A stretch of 64,000 nucleotides of DNA from Paenibacillus sp. USDA918EY (GTDB lineage: Bacteria > Bacillota > Bacilli > Paenibacillales > Paenibacillaceae), in assembly GCF_009870825.1 (NCBI RefSeq), contig NZ_WTWY01000006.1:307098-371097 (forward strand), given 5' to 3'. A program made the position numbers and the translations under genes. Under the pieces are notes generated by a model, which had not been told where the DNA came from, searched no databases, and saw nothing but the letters and a program-made list of their open reading frames with translations. This document shows, piece after piece, positions 24,222 through 33,482 of the stretch. Each line of letters opens with the position of its first letter. Position 1 is the stretch's first letter.

Positions 24222-24572
24222 ATGCCAAACATGCGATACGTTATTCTACAGCTGGGAGACAAGCTCCAATACGTGGAGATGCCTGCCGATTATGCCTATC
24301 AGCTCAGCGCGCTGAATTTGAGGCTCCATAAGGAAGTCAGCAAGCTCACCGCGCAAGGAACGCCGGACCTGCCGCTGGCCGTGGCCGAATGTGATCAGCT
24401 CGAGCTTCTGCAGGAGACTTCTTCGATCGTGAGCGGTCTCGATTATATCAACGAATTGGAGAAGTCCTTTGCTTCCCTCGACGAAACGAATTATCCGCTC
24501 ATTTCGCTGCTCACGGAAATCCGTGCCCTGCAGGCGCAGCTGGAGCAGTGGTACGAAGAAGAAGCCGTCTGA
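24222..24572 (+). CDS. Uncharacterised helical protein
   Basis: 116 aa from the ATG at 24222 (GGAGGGA about 10 nt upstream). Mostly acidic helices: LQLGDKLQYVEMPADYAYQL, then LPLAVAECDQLELLQETSS and LTEIRALQAQLEQWYEEE. No Cys motif, signal or membrane segment. Family not recognised. It is placed between the SprT-like and cmpA genes, divergent from the former. Confidence 0.7.
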   Translation: MPNMRYVILQLGDKLQYVEMPADYAYQLSALNLRLHKEVSKLTAQGTPDLPLAVAECDQLELLQETSSIVSGLDYINELEKSFASLDETNYPLISLLTEIRALQAQLEQWYEEEAV

Positions 24573-24776
24573 TCCCCTTCTCATCGTTGAAGCGGCCCGC
24601 AGGCGTGCCTTGAGGATCTGACGGATAGAGATGTTCAAGAACCGAAGCCGAAGCCGGCTTCGCCCGTTTTTGGCTGCCGGCTTTCCCGTCAATTTAACGA
24701 TGTAGACCTGCACGCTTTGGGCGTCTCCCCCATATGCTATCCATACAGACGGTTTTAGCAAGAGGAGGAGATACCC

Positions 24777-24905
24777 TTGCCGCAATGGCTCTGCAATCAA
24801 CTGACACGCGCCTTCCGCAAAAAGGACAGACGCCAAATCAAGCTGCTGAACGACTGCTGGTTTTTTTACCGGAATTCAGCCAGCGAGGGCTCGGATCACT
24901 CATAG
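24777..24905 (+). CDS. cmpA: Cortex morphogenetic protein CmpA
   Basis: 42 aa from a TTG with GAGGAGG 8 nt upstream. PQWLCNQLTRAFRKKDRRQ then IKLLNDCWFFYRN matches B. subtilis CmpA (37 aa; PNWLKKQMQKAFLEKD..., IKLLNQCWYYYRK). CmpA is a small mother-cell adaptor that directs SpoIVA to ClpXP as spore quality control. Proximity to tex repeats the B. subtilis order. The C-terminal tail is a few residues longer than usual. Confidence 0.88.
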   Translation: MPQWLCNQLTRAFRKKDRRQIKLLNDCWFFYRNSASEGSDHS

Positions 24906-24938
24906 GCTTTGACATCCATAACGAAAGCAAAAAATGCC

Positions 24939-24970
24939 AAGCCGGACGGGAATCGTCCGGCTTCTTTTTT
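24939..24970 (+). terminator. Terminator of cmpA
   Basis: AAGCCGGACG GGAAT CGTCCGGCTT followed by CTTTTTT. Confidence 0.9.
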
Positions 24971-25044
24971 ATGTCGTATCCATATATATGGCGATATCGT
25001 TTCGCAGTAGGGAAAATGAGCCGCGAAAACCGGCCCTTTGCCGC

Positions 25045-25512
25045 TTATTCAAAGCTTCTTGTCGCCGGCCAGGAGCCCTGCAGTTTGCTCAATAATATGA
25101 TCTGCCCGGTATGGTAGGCATCATGTGTAATCAAGCTCATAAACCGCTGGGGATTCGCTTCGAGTTCCTCCTCCGGCAGCCGCTCCAGCTCGCTTTGCAG
25201 CGCCGTATGCACATCCACAAGCCTTGACTTGACCTGCTCCCACTCCTCGCTGCCGGCTTTCGGAATCCGGAACGTTTCATCGTTGGTTAAGTTGAATACT
25301 TCCGAAGTCCCCCTTAACCGGGCGAGCAAGCGCTCCTTATAATACAACAGGTGCTGTACGTTTTCCCAAATGCTGTTGGCCGCCCCTTCCGCGGGTTTCC
25401 ACACCGCCTGCTCGATTGATACATTCTGAAGGGCAGACTGCAGCGGCGGATACCAATCTTCTTTTTCCATGCAAGAATCCCAATATTCCAGCAGCAGATT
25501 CCGGATGCTCAT
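25045..25512 (-). CDS. DinB-like four-helix protein
   Basis: 155 aa from the ATG at 25512, GGAGG 7 nt upstream. LEYWDSCMEKEDWYPPL, WENVQHLLYYKERLL and SLITHDAYHTGQIILL place His residues at the three metal positions of the DinB/YfiT fold (H in VQHLL, and HDAYH). Such proteins are thiol- or damage-related metalloenzymes of mostly unknown substrate. Confidence 0.82.
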   Translation of the reverse strand: MSIRNLLLEYWDSCMEKEDWYPPLQSALQNVSIEQAVWKPAEGAANSIWENVQHLLYYKERLLARLRGTSEVFNLTNDETFRIPKAGSEEWEQVKSRLVDVHTALQSELERLPEEELEANPQRFMSLITHDAYHTGQIILLSKLQGSWPATRSFE

Positions 25513-25701
25513 TCCATCGCCTCCATTCGTTTGTAACCACCATATTCCAACACGGTGGTTACAACGACGATAACATACATATTCTTCCTGCACAAGCGCA
25601 AGTTTGTTTTAAACGATTTTTCTCCCGGCGGTTCGCAGCCGGAGATGGCAAAAGCAATCCGCGATTGCTACAATGCTCATATAGAAAGGATGATTCTCGC
25701 G

Positions 25702-26286
25702 ATGCTTTGGGATGATTTAGTGAACAGCCATTGGCATGATTGGCGGGGCAGCGGACGCGAGGAGGACCGTCTGGAGCAGGAGAAATGGCTTCGCCGTTTT
25801 ATGCAGGAAGACGGCATTACGGCCGCCAACCTTCCGGACAAAAAGGAATTGGGCGAGCTAAAAAAGCTCCGGGCGTTTCTGCTGGAGCTGATTCGTCAGA
25901 TCGTTGCCGGCGAAGGGTTGACCGACCTTCAGATCGCCATGCTAAACGGCTGGATGGAAAAAGAGCCGGTGCATCGCAAGGTGACCCGTTCCGCCGATCA
26001 AACGGTAAGCCTTGCGTATATTCCGGCCAACGCCAATTGGACGCAGAGTATGGCCGAAATTGCAGCCTCCTTTGCGTCCGTGCTGGAAAAAGGCGAAACG
26101 TCCAGAATCCGCATTTGCGGCAATCCGGACTGCCTTTGGGTTTATTACGACGATACGCGCAACCGCTCCAAGCGGTATTGCGACGATAAAATGTGCGGCA
26201 ATCTGATGAAGGTTCGGCGTTTTCGAGCCAAAAAGAAGCTCTCCGCCCTAACTTCAGCCGACGCGGACCAAACCGCTAAAGAATGA
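25702..26286 (+). CDS. CGNR zinc-finger / ABATE-domain protein
   Basis: 194 aa from the ATG at 25702; an ATG at 25690 is also in frame. The N-terminal part (LVNSHWHDWRGSGREEDRL ... LPDKKELGELKKLRAFLLEL) is the ABATE domain, and RIRICGNPDCLWVYYDDTRN followed by SKRYCDDKMCGNLMKVRRFR is the CGNR zinc finger (four Cys, CGN-R). Predicted stress-responsive transcriptional regulator; target unknown. Divergent from DinB. Confidence 0.85.
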   Translation: MLWDDLVNSHWHDWRGSGREEDRLEQEKWLRRFMQEDGITAANLPDKKELGELKKLRAFLLELIRQIVAGEGLTDLQIAMLNGWMEKEPVHRKVTRSADQTVSLAYIPANANWTQSMAEIAASFASVLEKGETSRIRICGNPDCLWVYYDDTRNRSKRYCDDKMCGNLMKVRRFRAKKKLSALTSADADQTAKE

Positions 26287-26312
26287 CGAAACATTTTAAA
26301 AAAAGCATGCTT

Positions 26313-26362
26313 AAATAAGCCCCGATCATCCGATTTTTTTGACAGGGGCTTATTTGTTTTTC
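26313..26362 (+). terminator. Terminator between CGNR gene and tex
   Basis: AAATAAGCCCC / GGGGCTTATTT with T-rich loop, followed by GTTTTT on the plus strand. Confidence 0.75.
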
Positions 26363-26369
26363 CGGTCTA

Positions 26370-28580
26370 TTACTGCTGGTCTTTCGGCTTGCGCATCGTC
26401 AGCCCGACGCGGCCTTTTTTCAAATCTACGTTCAGCACCCACACCGTTACATTGTCCCCGACGGAGACGACGTCCATCGGATGTTTGACGTAACCTTCGC
26501 TAAGCTGCGAGATATGGACAAGTCCGTCGCTTTTGATGCCGATGTCCACGAATGCCCCGAAGTCGATGACGTTGCGCACCGTACCCTGAAGCTCCATGCC
26601 CGGAGCCAAATCCTCGATCTTCAGCACGTCCGTGCGGAAGATCGGCAGCGGAAGCTCCTCGCGCGGGTCGCGGCCCGGACGCTGCAAGCTTTCCAGAATG
26701 TCGCGCAGCGTCGGCACGCCGACGTCAAGCGCTTCGGCGAGCTGCCCTACATGCTGCTGCGCCAGCAAATCGGACAGCTCCTGCGTCCCCAGCTTGTCCA
26801 TGCCGATGCCCAGTTCCTTGAACAGACGGTCGACCACCGGATACGATTCCGGGTGGATCGGCGTCCGGTCGAGCGGGTTCTCCCCATCGGAAATCCGGAG
26901 GAAACCGACGCACTGCTCATACGTTTTGGCTCCAAGGCGAGGCACGTTTTGCAGCTGCTTGCGGCTGAGGAATTTGCCGTTCGAATCGCGGTATTTCACG
27001 ATGTTTTTCGCCAAGGTCGCGTTGACGCCGGCCACGTAAGACAATAGCGAAGGCGAAGCCGTATTGACGTCCACGCCCACATGGTTTACGGCCGATTCCA
27101 CGACAGCCTTGAGGCTTTCATCCAAGTGTTTTTGCGATACGTCATGCTGGTATTGCCCCACGCCGATGGCTTTCGGTTCGATTTTGACCAGCTCCGCAAG
27201 CGGATCCTGCACCCGGCGGGCGATGGAAACCGCGCTGCGTTCCGCCACGTCCAGACCCGGGAATTCCTCCTGCGCCAGCTTGGACGCCGAATACACGCTC
27301 GCTCCCGCTTCATTGACGATCAGGTACGCCAGGTTCGAATCATGCAGCTCTCCGATCACCTCGGCCACGAACTGCTCCGTTTCGCGCGAAGCGGTGCCGT
27401 TGCCGATGACGATCAGCTCGATCGCATATTTGTTGATCAGCTCGCGGAATTTGTCCGCGGCTTCTTTTTTCTTATTGTTCGGGGGCGTCGGATAGGTGAC
27501 CGCCACTTCAAGCAGCTTGCCCGTCTCGTCGACCACGGCCAGCTTGCATCCGGTCCGGTACGCCGGGTCCACGCCAAGCACGCATCTTCCTTTGACCGGC
27601 GGCTGCAGCAGCAGGCTGCGCAGGTTGCCGGAGAAGATCGAGATCGCCTGGTTTTCTCCTTTTTCCGTCAGCTCGGCACGGATTTCCCGCTCGATCGAAG
27701 GCGCGATCAGGCGCTTGTAGGCATCTTCAATAACCGCCGTCAGAATCGGCTGCACGACGGACGGCCCCTTGACCGTCTGGCGGGCCATAAAGTTGTGAAT
27801 CGGCTCCGCCGATACCTCGAGCCCTACCTTCAGCACGTTTTCGCGTTCGCCCCGGTTGATCGCCAAAATCCGGTGAGGCGGCATTTTTTTCGCAAGCTCG
27901 CGGTAGTTATAATAATTTTCGTACACCGATTCCTGCTCCGCGTCTTTGGCTTCGGAAGTCAGCATGGCGTGATCCATCGTATAACGGCGCACCCACGAGC
28001 GGATCGTTGCGTCATCGGCCATGTTTTCCGCCAAAATGTCCATGGCGCCGGCAATGGCTTCATCCGCGTTTTCCACGCCCTTTTCTGCGTCGACGTATTT
28101 GGAAGCTTCCTGCTGCACATCCCCCTGCTTCGGCTGCCCCATGATCCACTCCGCCAGCGGTTCAAGGCCTTTTTCCTTCGCGACGCTGGCCCGGGTTTTC
28201 CGCTTTTGCCGGTATGGACGGTACAAATCCTCCACTTCCTGCAGCTTGACCGCCTTCTCGATAGCCGTCTTCAGCTCGCCCGTCAGTTTGCCCTGCTCGT
28301 CGATGATCCGGATAACCTCGCGTTTCCGTTCCTCCAAATTGCGCAAGTAATGGACACGCTCTTCGATGTCGCGCAGCTGGTTTTCGTCCAGTTCCCCGGT
28401 CATTTCCTTCCGGTATCTCGCGATAAACGGAATGGTGTTCCCTTCGTCCAAAAGCTCGACCGTCGTGCGGATCTGCTTCAGCGAAAGCTGCAATTCCTTT
28501 GCGGTCTGCGAAATGATGCGTTCCTGTTCTTTCGCTTTCTGTTCTTCCGTATTCATGTCGACTACTGCCTTTTCCGTCAT
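26370..28580 (-). CDS. tex: Tex-like RNA-binding protein (YdcI)
   Basis: 736 aa, standard. An N-terminal helical module (IPFIARYRKEMTGELDENQL), YqgF-like RNase H fold (VLGVDPAYRTGCKLAVVDE), helix-hairpin-helix pairs (VNTASPSLLSYVAGVN) and a C-terminal S1 domain (GMELQGTVRNVIDFGAFVDI ... GDNVTVWVLNVD). Tex binds nucleic acid and is linked to transcription; toxin-expression effects gave its name. Monocistronic. Confidence 0.96.
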   Translation of the reverse strand: MTEKAVVDMNTEEQKAKEQERIISQTAKELQLSLKQIRTTVELLDEGNTIPFIARYRKEMTGELDENQLRDIEERVHYLRNLEERKREVIRIIDEQGKLTGELKTAIEKAVKLQEVEDLYRPYRQKRKTRASVAKEKGLEPLAEWIMGQPKQGDVQQEASKYVDAEKGVENADEAIAGAMDILAENMADDATIRSWVRRYTMDHAMLTSEAKDAEQESVYENYYNYRELAKKMPPHRILAINRGERENVLKVGLEVSAEPIHNFMARQTVKGPSVVQPILTAVIEDAYKRLIAPSIEREIRAELTEKGENQAISIFSGNLRSLLLQPPVKGRCVLGVDPAYRTGCKLAVVDETGKLLEVAVTYPTPPNNKKKEAADKFRELINKYAIELIVIGNGTASRETEQFVAEVIGELHDSNLAYLIVNEAGASVYSASKLAQEEFPGLDVAERSAVSIARRVQDPLAELVKIEPKAIGVGQYQHDVSQKHLDESLKAVVESAVNHVGVDVNTASPSLLSYVAGVNATLAKNIVKYRDSNGKFLSRKQLQNVPRLGAKTYEQCVGFLRISDGENPLDRTPIHPESYPVVDRLFKELGIGMDKLGTQELSDLLAQQHVGQLAEALDVGVPTLRDILESLQRPGRDPREELPLPIFRTDVLKIEDLAPGMELQGTVRNVIDFGAFVDIGIKSDGLVHISQLSEGYVKHPMDVVSVGDNVTVWVLNVDLKKGRVGLTMRKPKDQQ

Positions 28581-29016
28581 TGATAAATCCCTCTTTCCCG
28601 TTCGATTCGCCTGGTTCGGCGATATTTCAAAGTCCGTAGATTCGTTCGTTTATTGGCGCTTTTTATGCATTTAAGTTCGTCATGTAAAATTTCGTTCTCC
28701 GTCCGCGGTTTCCGAGCGGGTTCCGGAGCTTCAAGTTCAACGTTTTCGTAAAATGACCGTAAAATCCTCGTAAATAAAATTTAGATATTTTTCTAAAAAG
28801 TAAAGCAAGGTTCTTGTATATTATCACAAACTTTTGCCTACATTTCCAGCGGACATCTTTGGAAGAGGCAAACAAGGATGGCAGAAGCTTCTTCGCGGGG
28901 CGATGTTTCCCCTGATTTCCTGCCGTTTCCGAAGGGATACTCCGCCGAGGCTTGTATTTTACAATCCCTTTACATGTTTCATCAAGGCGCCGGGCAAGTG
29001 GAAAAGTCGGCCAACG
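28581..29016. other. Intergenic region between tex and ndoA
   Basis: About 430 nt without a supportable gene. The tex promoter must be here, in the A/T-rich part near 28760-28830, but no -35/-10 pair is clear. Confidence 0.4.
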
Positions 29017-29048
29017 AAAAAAAGGCGAGCCTCGGGGCGCGCCTTTTC
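29017..29048 (-). terminator. Terminator of the alr-ndoAI-ndoA transcript
   Basis: AAAAGGCG ... CGCCTTTT hairpin followed on the minus strand by TTTTTTC, 15 nt after the ndoA stop. Confidence 0.8.
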
Positions 29049-29062
29049 ACTGCACTGTTTGG

Positions 29063-29413
29063 TTAAAAGTCGATCAAGCTTAAGCTGATCTGCAAAGATT
29101 CATCCACCTTTTTCATCGTTTCCTCGTCCAGATGGGTGATTTTGTCCGTCAGCCTTTGCTTGTCAATGGTTCGGATTTGCTCCAGCAATATGACAGAGTC
29201 CCTGTCAAAGCCATGCGAAGCCGCGTCGATTTCCACGTGCGTCGGCAGCTTGGCTTTTTGAATCTGGGCCGTGATCGCCGCTACGATGACCGTAGGACTG
29301 AAGCGGTTGCCGATATCGTTTTGGATGACCAGCACCGGTCTCACTCCGCCTTGTTCAGAACCGACAACGGGTGACAGATCCGCAAAAAAAACGTCGCCGC
29401 GTTTTACGATCAA
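29063..29413 (-). CDS. ndoA: mRNA interferase EndoA (MazF family toxin)
   Basis: 116 aa, nearly identical in layout to B. subtilis Endo[55 protein letters not shown]. It cleaves single-stranded RNA at UACAU-type sites. The gene starts 3 nt after its antitoxin gene. Confidence 0.97.
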   Translation of the reverse strand: MIVKRGDVFFADLSPVVGSEQGGVRPVLVIQNDIGNRFSPTVIVAAITAQIQKAKLPTHVEIDAASHGFDRDSVILLEQIRTIDKQRLTDKITHLDEETMKKVDESLQISLSLIDF

Positions 29414-29416
29414 TGT

Positions 29417-29689
29417 TTACACCCCGCTCACTAAGCGACCTAAAGTGCTGTCTGCATCTTCCTCCGCATGAAACGCCTCAGAGGCCATCGTCAAATTGAT
29501 TTTGGCCATTTCCATGTAACCGCGCTGCATGGATTCACGGATATAACGTTTTTTCCGTTCCAGCAAGTACAGCTTCATGGCCTGCCGAATCAATTCGCTG
29601 CGGTTGGAATTTTCCATCGCCACGATGCCATCCACTTCCTGCAAAAGATGATCCGGCAAGCTGATCATAATTCGTTTGGTATTCTGCAT
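29417..29689 (-). CDS. ndoAI: Antitoxin EndoAI (RHH/CopG-like)
   Basis: 90 aa from the ATG at 29689 (AAGGTGG just upstream). TKRIMISLPDHLLQEVDGI and SNRSELIRQAMKLYLLERKK form a ribbon-helix-helix DNA-binding domain; the C-terminal acidic helix blocks EndoA. Order alr - ndoAI - ndoA is as in B. subtilis. Confidence 0.94.
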   Translation of the reverse strand: MQNTKRIMISLPDHLLQEVDGIVAMENSNRSELIRQAMKLYLLERKKRYIRESMQRGYMEMAKINLTMASEAFHAEEDADSTLGRLVSGV

Positions 29690-29910
29690 ATTAGCCACCT
29701 TTTCTTCCACCCCCACAACCTTCACACCCTTGTGCCCAGTATTACTTTATTCAAGGAATTTTATACAAAGGAATATATATGCCGAAGGTATATCAGGTAT
29801 GCTGCATTCCATTATAAACTACAGCCGCCGTTCCCGTACAGACAATCTCGGCATAAATCCTTATTCGAGCCGCAGGCAAGTTATTCCTTCTTGAAGCGGG
29901 CAAAAGGATA

Positions 29911-31116
29911 TTAACCAGTTTTTTCCTCGAAATCAGGGAGCAAGGAATTGACCAAACGGACGGGATGACCGCTGCGAACATACAAACGCGGCACCCGGCC
30001 CGCGATCATGCAGACGACCTCGTAGTTGATCGTGCCGAGCCAGGAGGCCAGCTCATCGGCCGTGATGCTCGAACCGGATTGGCTGCCGATCAGCACCACC
30101 TCTTCGCCGGCTTGAATCCCTTCCGCCTCTTTGCCGAAAGATCGCAGCGAAACCATGCACTGGTCCATGCAGATCGTGCCGACGACGGGCACGCGGCGCC
30201 CGCGGATCAGCACTTCCGCCTTGCCGCTCAGCATGCGGGAGTAGCCGTCGGCATAACCGATCGGAAGCGTAGCGATCATTTCCTCCGCTTCCGTCACGTA
30301 TCTGGCGCCGTAGCTGACGCCCCAATGCGGAGGCAGCTTTTTGACGAACGCGGCTTTGGTCTTCAGCGTCAACACGGGTTTCAACGCGATCCGCTGCCGG
30401 TTGACTTCGTCCGAAGGGTACAGGCCGTACATGCTGATGCCGATCCGCACCATGTTAAATGACAGCTCCGGCATATCGATGGCCGTCGCGCTGTTTCCGG
30501 TATGAAGAATCGGGAGGCGGATGCCCTTTTGCTCCAACGCGGATACGACGCTTGCAAAGCGGCGGTATTGCTCGTGCGTGTAGCTTTTGTCCTCTTCGTC
30601 GGCTTTGGAAAAATGGGTGAACAACCCTTCGACCTCGGCCTGCGGCGTCTCCAAGGCTTTCTCGACGAAGGACACCGCCGCGTCGCCGGGAAGCAGACCC
30701 AGCCGGCCCATGCCGCTGTCGATTTTGATGTGGACCTTCAAAGGCTGCTTCAAGCTTTCTTCGGGCAGGTTCCGGATGGCTTCCAGCACTTCGGGGCTGA
30801 ACGCCGTTACCGTAATCCGGTGCTCCCAGGCGGCCCGGATCCCTTCGGGCGGCGTATACCCCAGCACAAGCACGGGCGCTTGTATGCCGGCCCGGCGAAG
30901 CTGAATCGCCTCATCCAAAAAAGCCACGCTCAAATAGTCCGCGCCGGCCCGCTCCAGCTCTCTCGCCGTTTCGACGGCGCCATGCCCGTACGCATCCGCT
31001 TTGACGCAGGCAAGCAGACGCATCCCTTCGGGAAGCGCCCGGCGGAATGCTTGGCAGTTATCCCGCAAATGATCCAAATTGATTTCCGCTTGTGTCGCTC
31101 TATATTGAACTTGCAT
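29911..31116 (-). CDS. alr: Alanine racemase
   Basis: 401 aa. The PLP lysine is in LLACVKADAYGHGA (about residue 39) and the second catalytic Tyr in WGVSYGARYVTE; PIGYADGYSR and VVGTICMDQCMV are standard family blocks. It makes D-Ala for peptidoglycan and also affects spore germination. The 222-nt gap to ndoAI has no terminator, so co-transcription is likely. Confidence 0.96.
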   Translation of the reverse strand: MQVQYRATQAEINLDHLRDNCQAFRRALPEGMRLLACVKADAYGHGAVETARELERAGADYLSVAFLDEAIQLRRAGIQAPVLVLGYTPPEGIRAAWEHRITVTAFSPEVLEAIRNLPEESLKQPLKVHIKIDSGMGRLGLLPGDAAVSFVEKALETPQAEVEGLFTHFSKADEEDKSYTHEQYRRFASVVSALEQKGIRLPILHTGNSATAIDMPELSFNMVRIGISMYGLYPSDEVNRQRIALKPVLTLKTKAAFVKKLPPHWGVSYGARYVTEAEEMIATLPIGYADGYSRMLSGKAEVLIRGRRVPVVGTICMDQCMVSLRSFGKEAEGIQAGEEVVLIGSQSGSSITADELASWLGTINYEVVCMIAGRVPRLYVRSGHPVRLVNSLLPDFEEKTG

Positions 31117-31308
31117 TGTTTGCAGTCACCTTCTCTTACGTATTGCACCTAGCTCGCTTATTAAGCGTAATGTCCGAGAAGGCCCCTGTCAATGAACCAC
31201 GGCAGGGCGGATTCAGGCGTCTTTACCGTACCACGGCAGCCAAAGGCAAAGGCGGAGCCCCCGGCGGCAGAAGGATGCTCTGCGGCGCGGGACCCCGCCC
31301 GTAAAGGA

Positions 31309-32415
31309 TTATTTGCCCGTTTGCTCCTGAAGCGACGCGGCGATTAACTTCATTTCGTCAAGCGGAAGGTTGCTGCTCGTGATCCGGAATTCGATGCCTT
31401 CGTCATTCATCCAGGTCAGCGTTTTTTGCTCGTCCTTGGTATAAAGGCCTGCCGTGAAGCCGAGATCGACGACTTCTCCCGATGCCACGGAGGACACGGC
31501 CATGTCCGAGGAACGCGATTCTATGATGGTGTATTGATAGGTTCCGTCATAACGGATCAGAACCGAATGGTTCGGGTTATCTTCCATTTTGTTGATATCC
31601 TTCCGCTCAACGCCTTCCGGCATGTATACCGGCTCGATCGTTCCGAAGTCTCCTAGTTCTTTCGGAGCCGCCGCGGAATTGTTTTCGTTTTCGGCTGCCT
31701 GCGGATCGTCCGCCGAGATCGGGTTGCCGTTCTCGTCGACCTCCGTCACCATGCCCAGCGTCGGGTCGTCGACGGCGGCCATGTTCCGCTTCATGTCGAA
31801 AGAATCCTTTTCGAATTTGGCGTCGAACTTGAACTCGCTGAACTTCACTTCGACCATGACATGCGCCTCGGCATCGGATACTCTCACCTGCTTCGGAGCA
31901 TAATTGTCTTTACTGAGCCAAATTTTTTGGCGTACGAGCGACTGGCTGTGATAATTGGCGGCAACGTCAAATACGTAGCTGTCTTTATCCTCGGCGAACT
32001 GGCGCGTTTTGTCGTTCAAAATGCCCTGCACCAGCGTCTGGTACAGGTAAACCTGCCCTTGGTTTTCCGGCCAGTCGCTCTTGAAGCGGAAGCTTTTGTT
32101 AAGGCTTGGCGTCAGGACGAACACGCCGTCGTCATTGCGGAGGACGATCTGCGTCACGTCCTTTTGGGCATTGGTCAAGCTGATGCGGTAATAGGAAGGA
32201 TTTTGGTACCAGACCTCAATATTGTACTCTTGCGGCTTTTCACCCGTATAGAGCGTCATCTTCCCCGTTCCTTTATAAGATCCCTCCTTGCTTTGCAATG
32301 TGGCGGCCACATCATTTAGTCCTTTAACTACGGTATCGGCGTCCTTTTTGCCGCACCCGGCAAATACGACGGTAACGCACACGATCATGGCGAGTACCCA
32401 TGACATCCGGCGCAT
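31309..32415 (-). CDS. LolA-like outer-membrane-carrier-fold lipoprotein (YdcC type)
   Basis: 368 aa from the ATG at 32415 (AAGGGG 8 nt upstream). The signal VLAMIVCVTVVFAGCGKK has a lipobox FAGC. The body (YKGTGKMTLYTGEKPQEYNI, KIWLSKDNYAPKQVRV, then MPEGVERKDI) matches the DUF4367-containing YdcC/LolA-like proteins found upstream of alr in bacilli. Membrane-anchored on the outside; lipid or protein carrier role unproved. Confidence 0.85.
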   Translation of the reverse strand: MRRMSWVLAMIVCVTVVFAGCGKKDADTVVKGLNDVAATLQSKEGSYKGTGKMTLYTGEKPQEYNIEVWYQNPSYYRISLTNAQKDVTQIVLRNDDGVFVLTPSLNKSFRFKSDWPENQGQVYLYQTLVQGILNDKTRQFAEDKDSYVFDVAANYHSQSLVRQKIWLSKDNYAPKQVRVSDAEAHVMVEVKFSEFKFDAKFEKDSFDMKRNMAAVDDPTLGMVTEVDENGNPISADDPQAAENENNSAAAPKELGDFGTIEPVYMPEGVERKDINKMEDNPNHSVLIRYDGTYQYTIIESRSSDMAVSSVASGEVVDLGFTAGLYTKDEQKTLTWMNDEGIEFRITSSNLPLDEMKLIAASLQEQTGK

Positions 32416-32666
32416 GACATCATCCCCTTTGGCACATGTTTTACTTGATTGATACATGTCTATGAGGGACTTGTTCACATTATGCAGACTAGCCTGACAA
32501 GCACAGAAAAGGGCCACAGTTGCGGAGGGCAACCCCCTTGATAGGATAACCAGCATAAAAAAACGAACAAAAATGAAACAACATGAATAATATGATTGAC
32601 AATAATGAAGAATCAGGAATAGGATAAAAGCGTACCATTATATCTATCCAATCCTGGAGGATCGTT

Positions 32667-33482
32667 ATGTTAGCTGAGGAACGTCGGCAGCGGATACTGG
32701 AGCTGCTCGCGAAAGACGGCAGGGTGATCGCAAAAGACCTGGCCGTCATGTTTGGACTTTCGATCGATTCGATTCGGCGGGACCTGACCTTGATGGAGGA
32801 ACAGGGATTGCTGCAGAAAACATACGGGGGCGCCATTCCGCTGACTCCGCCTCCGAAGGTGCGCACGTTAGCCCAGCCCCGGTCCATTCGATACGGAAAT
32901 GCGGCGTCGCATCAAGACGCCATTTCGAAGTATGCGGCATCGCTGATTCAAAAGCATGACACCGTCTTTATCGGCGGGGCCGGCATTCAGTATGGAATGC
33001 TCAAATTTCTTCCGGATGACATTCCATTTACGATCGTCACCAATTCGCTGACGATTGCAGAATCGATTCGCAACCTCCATCATATTGAGGCTTATCTCGT
33101 TGGAGGAAAATTGCGGGCGAACGGCGACAGTATGATCGATACGATCGCGAACGAAATGATCAAAAAGTTTAACTTCGATATCGGCTTCGTTACCGGAGGC
33201 GGAATAGCCCTTAACGGTATCAGCACGGCTACGCCGGAGGGAGCCGCTTTGACCAGAGCGGTCGCCGAGGTTTCGCGGCGCACGGTATGTCTTGCCCCGC
33301 ACGAGAAGATGGGCGTCCAGATGTTCGCCACCTCCATCCCCCTGCATCACATCGATTTGCTGATTACCGATCAAGGCGCTTCGGATAAAACGATACGCGA
33401 AATCGAAAGCCTGAACGTCAAAATTATGATCGCGGATGAAACGGATCCGGACGAAGGAGAAGCTGAACATGAAAGCGATTAA
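32667..33482 (+). CDS. DeoR-family transcriptional regulator
   Basis: 271 aa. The N-terminal HTH (RRQRILELLAKDGRVIAKDL, then LSIDSIRRDLTLMEEQGLL) and a sugar-phosphate-binding DeoRC domain (VTNSLTIAESIRNLH; LVGGKLRANGDSM; FNFDIGFVTGGGI) are complete. TTGACA (32596-32601), 18 nt, TAGGAT forms a likely promoter. It overlaps the MurA paralogue by 14 nt, so it may sense an amino-sugar phosphate and control that gene. Confidence 0.92.
   Translation: MLAEERRQRILELLAKDGRVIAKDLAVMFGLSIDSIRRDLTLMEEQGLLQKTYGGAIPLTPPPKVRTLAQPRSIRYGNAASHQDAISKYAASLIQKHDTVFIGGAGIQYGMLKFLPDDIPFTIVTNSLTIAESIRNLHHIEAYLVGGKLRANGDSMIDTIANEMIKKFNFDIGFVTGGGIALNGISTATPEGAALTRAVAEVSRRTVCLAPHEKMGVQMFATSIPLHHIDLLITDQGASDKTIREIESLNVKIMIADETDPDEGEAEHESD

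Noticed and set aside
24734..25117. 127-codon plus-strand frame over cmpA and its terminator
   Set aside because: The cmpA frame fits CmpA residue by residue; this one crosses the terminator and the antisense of DinB.
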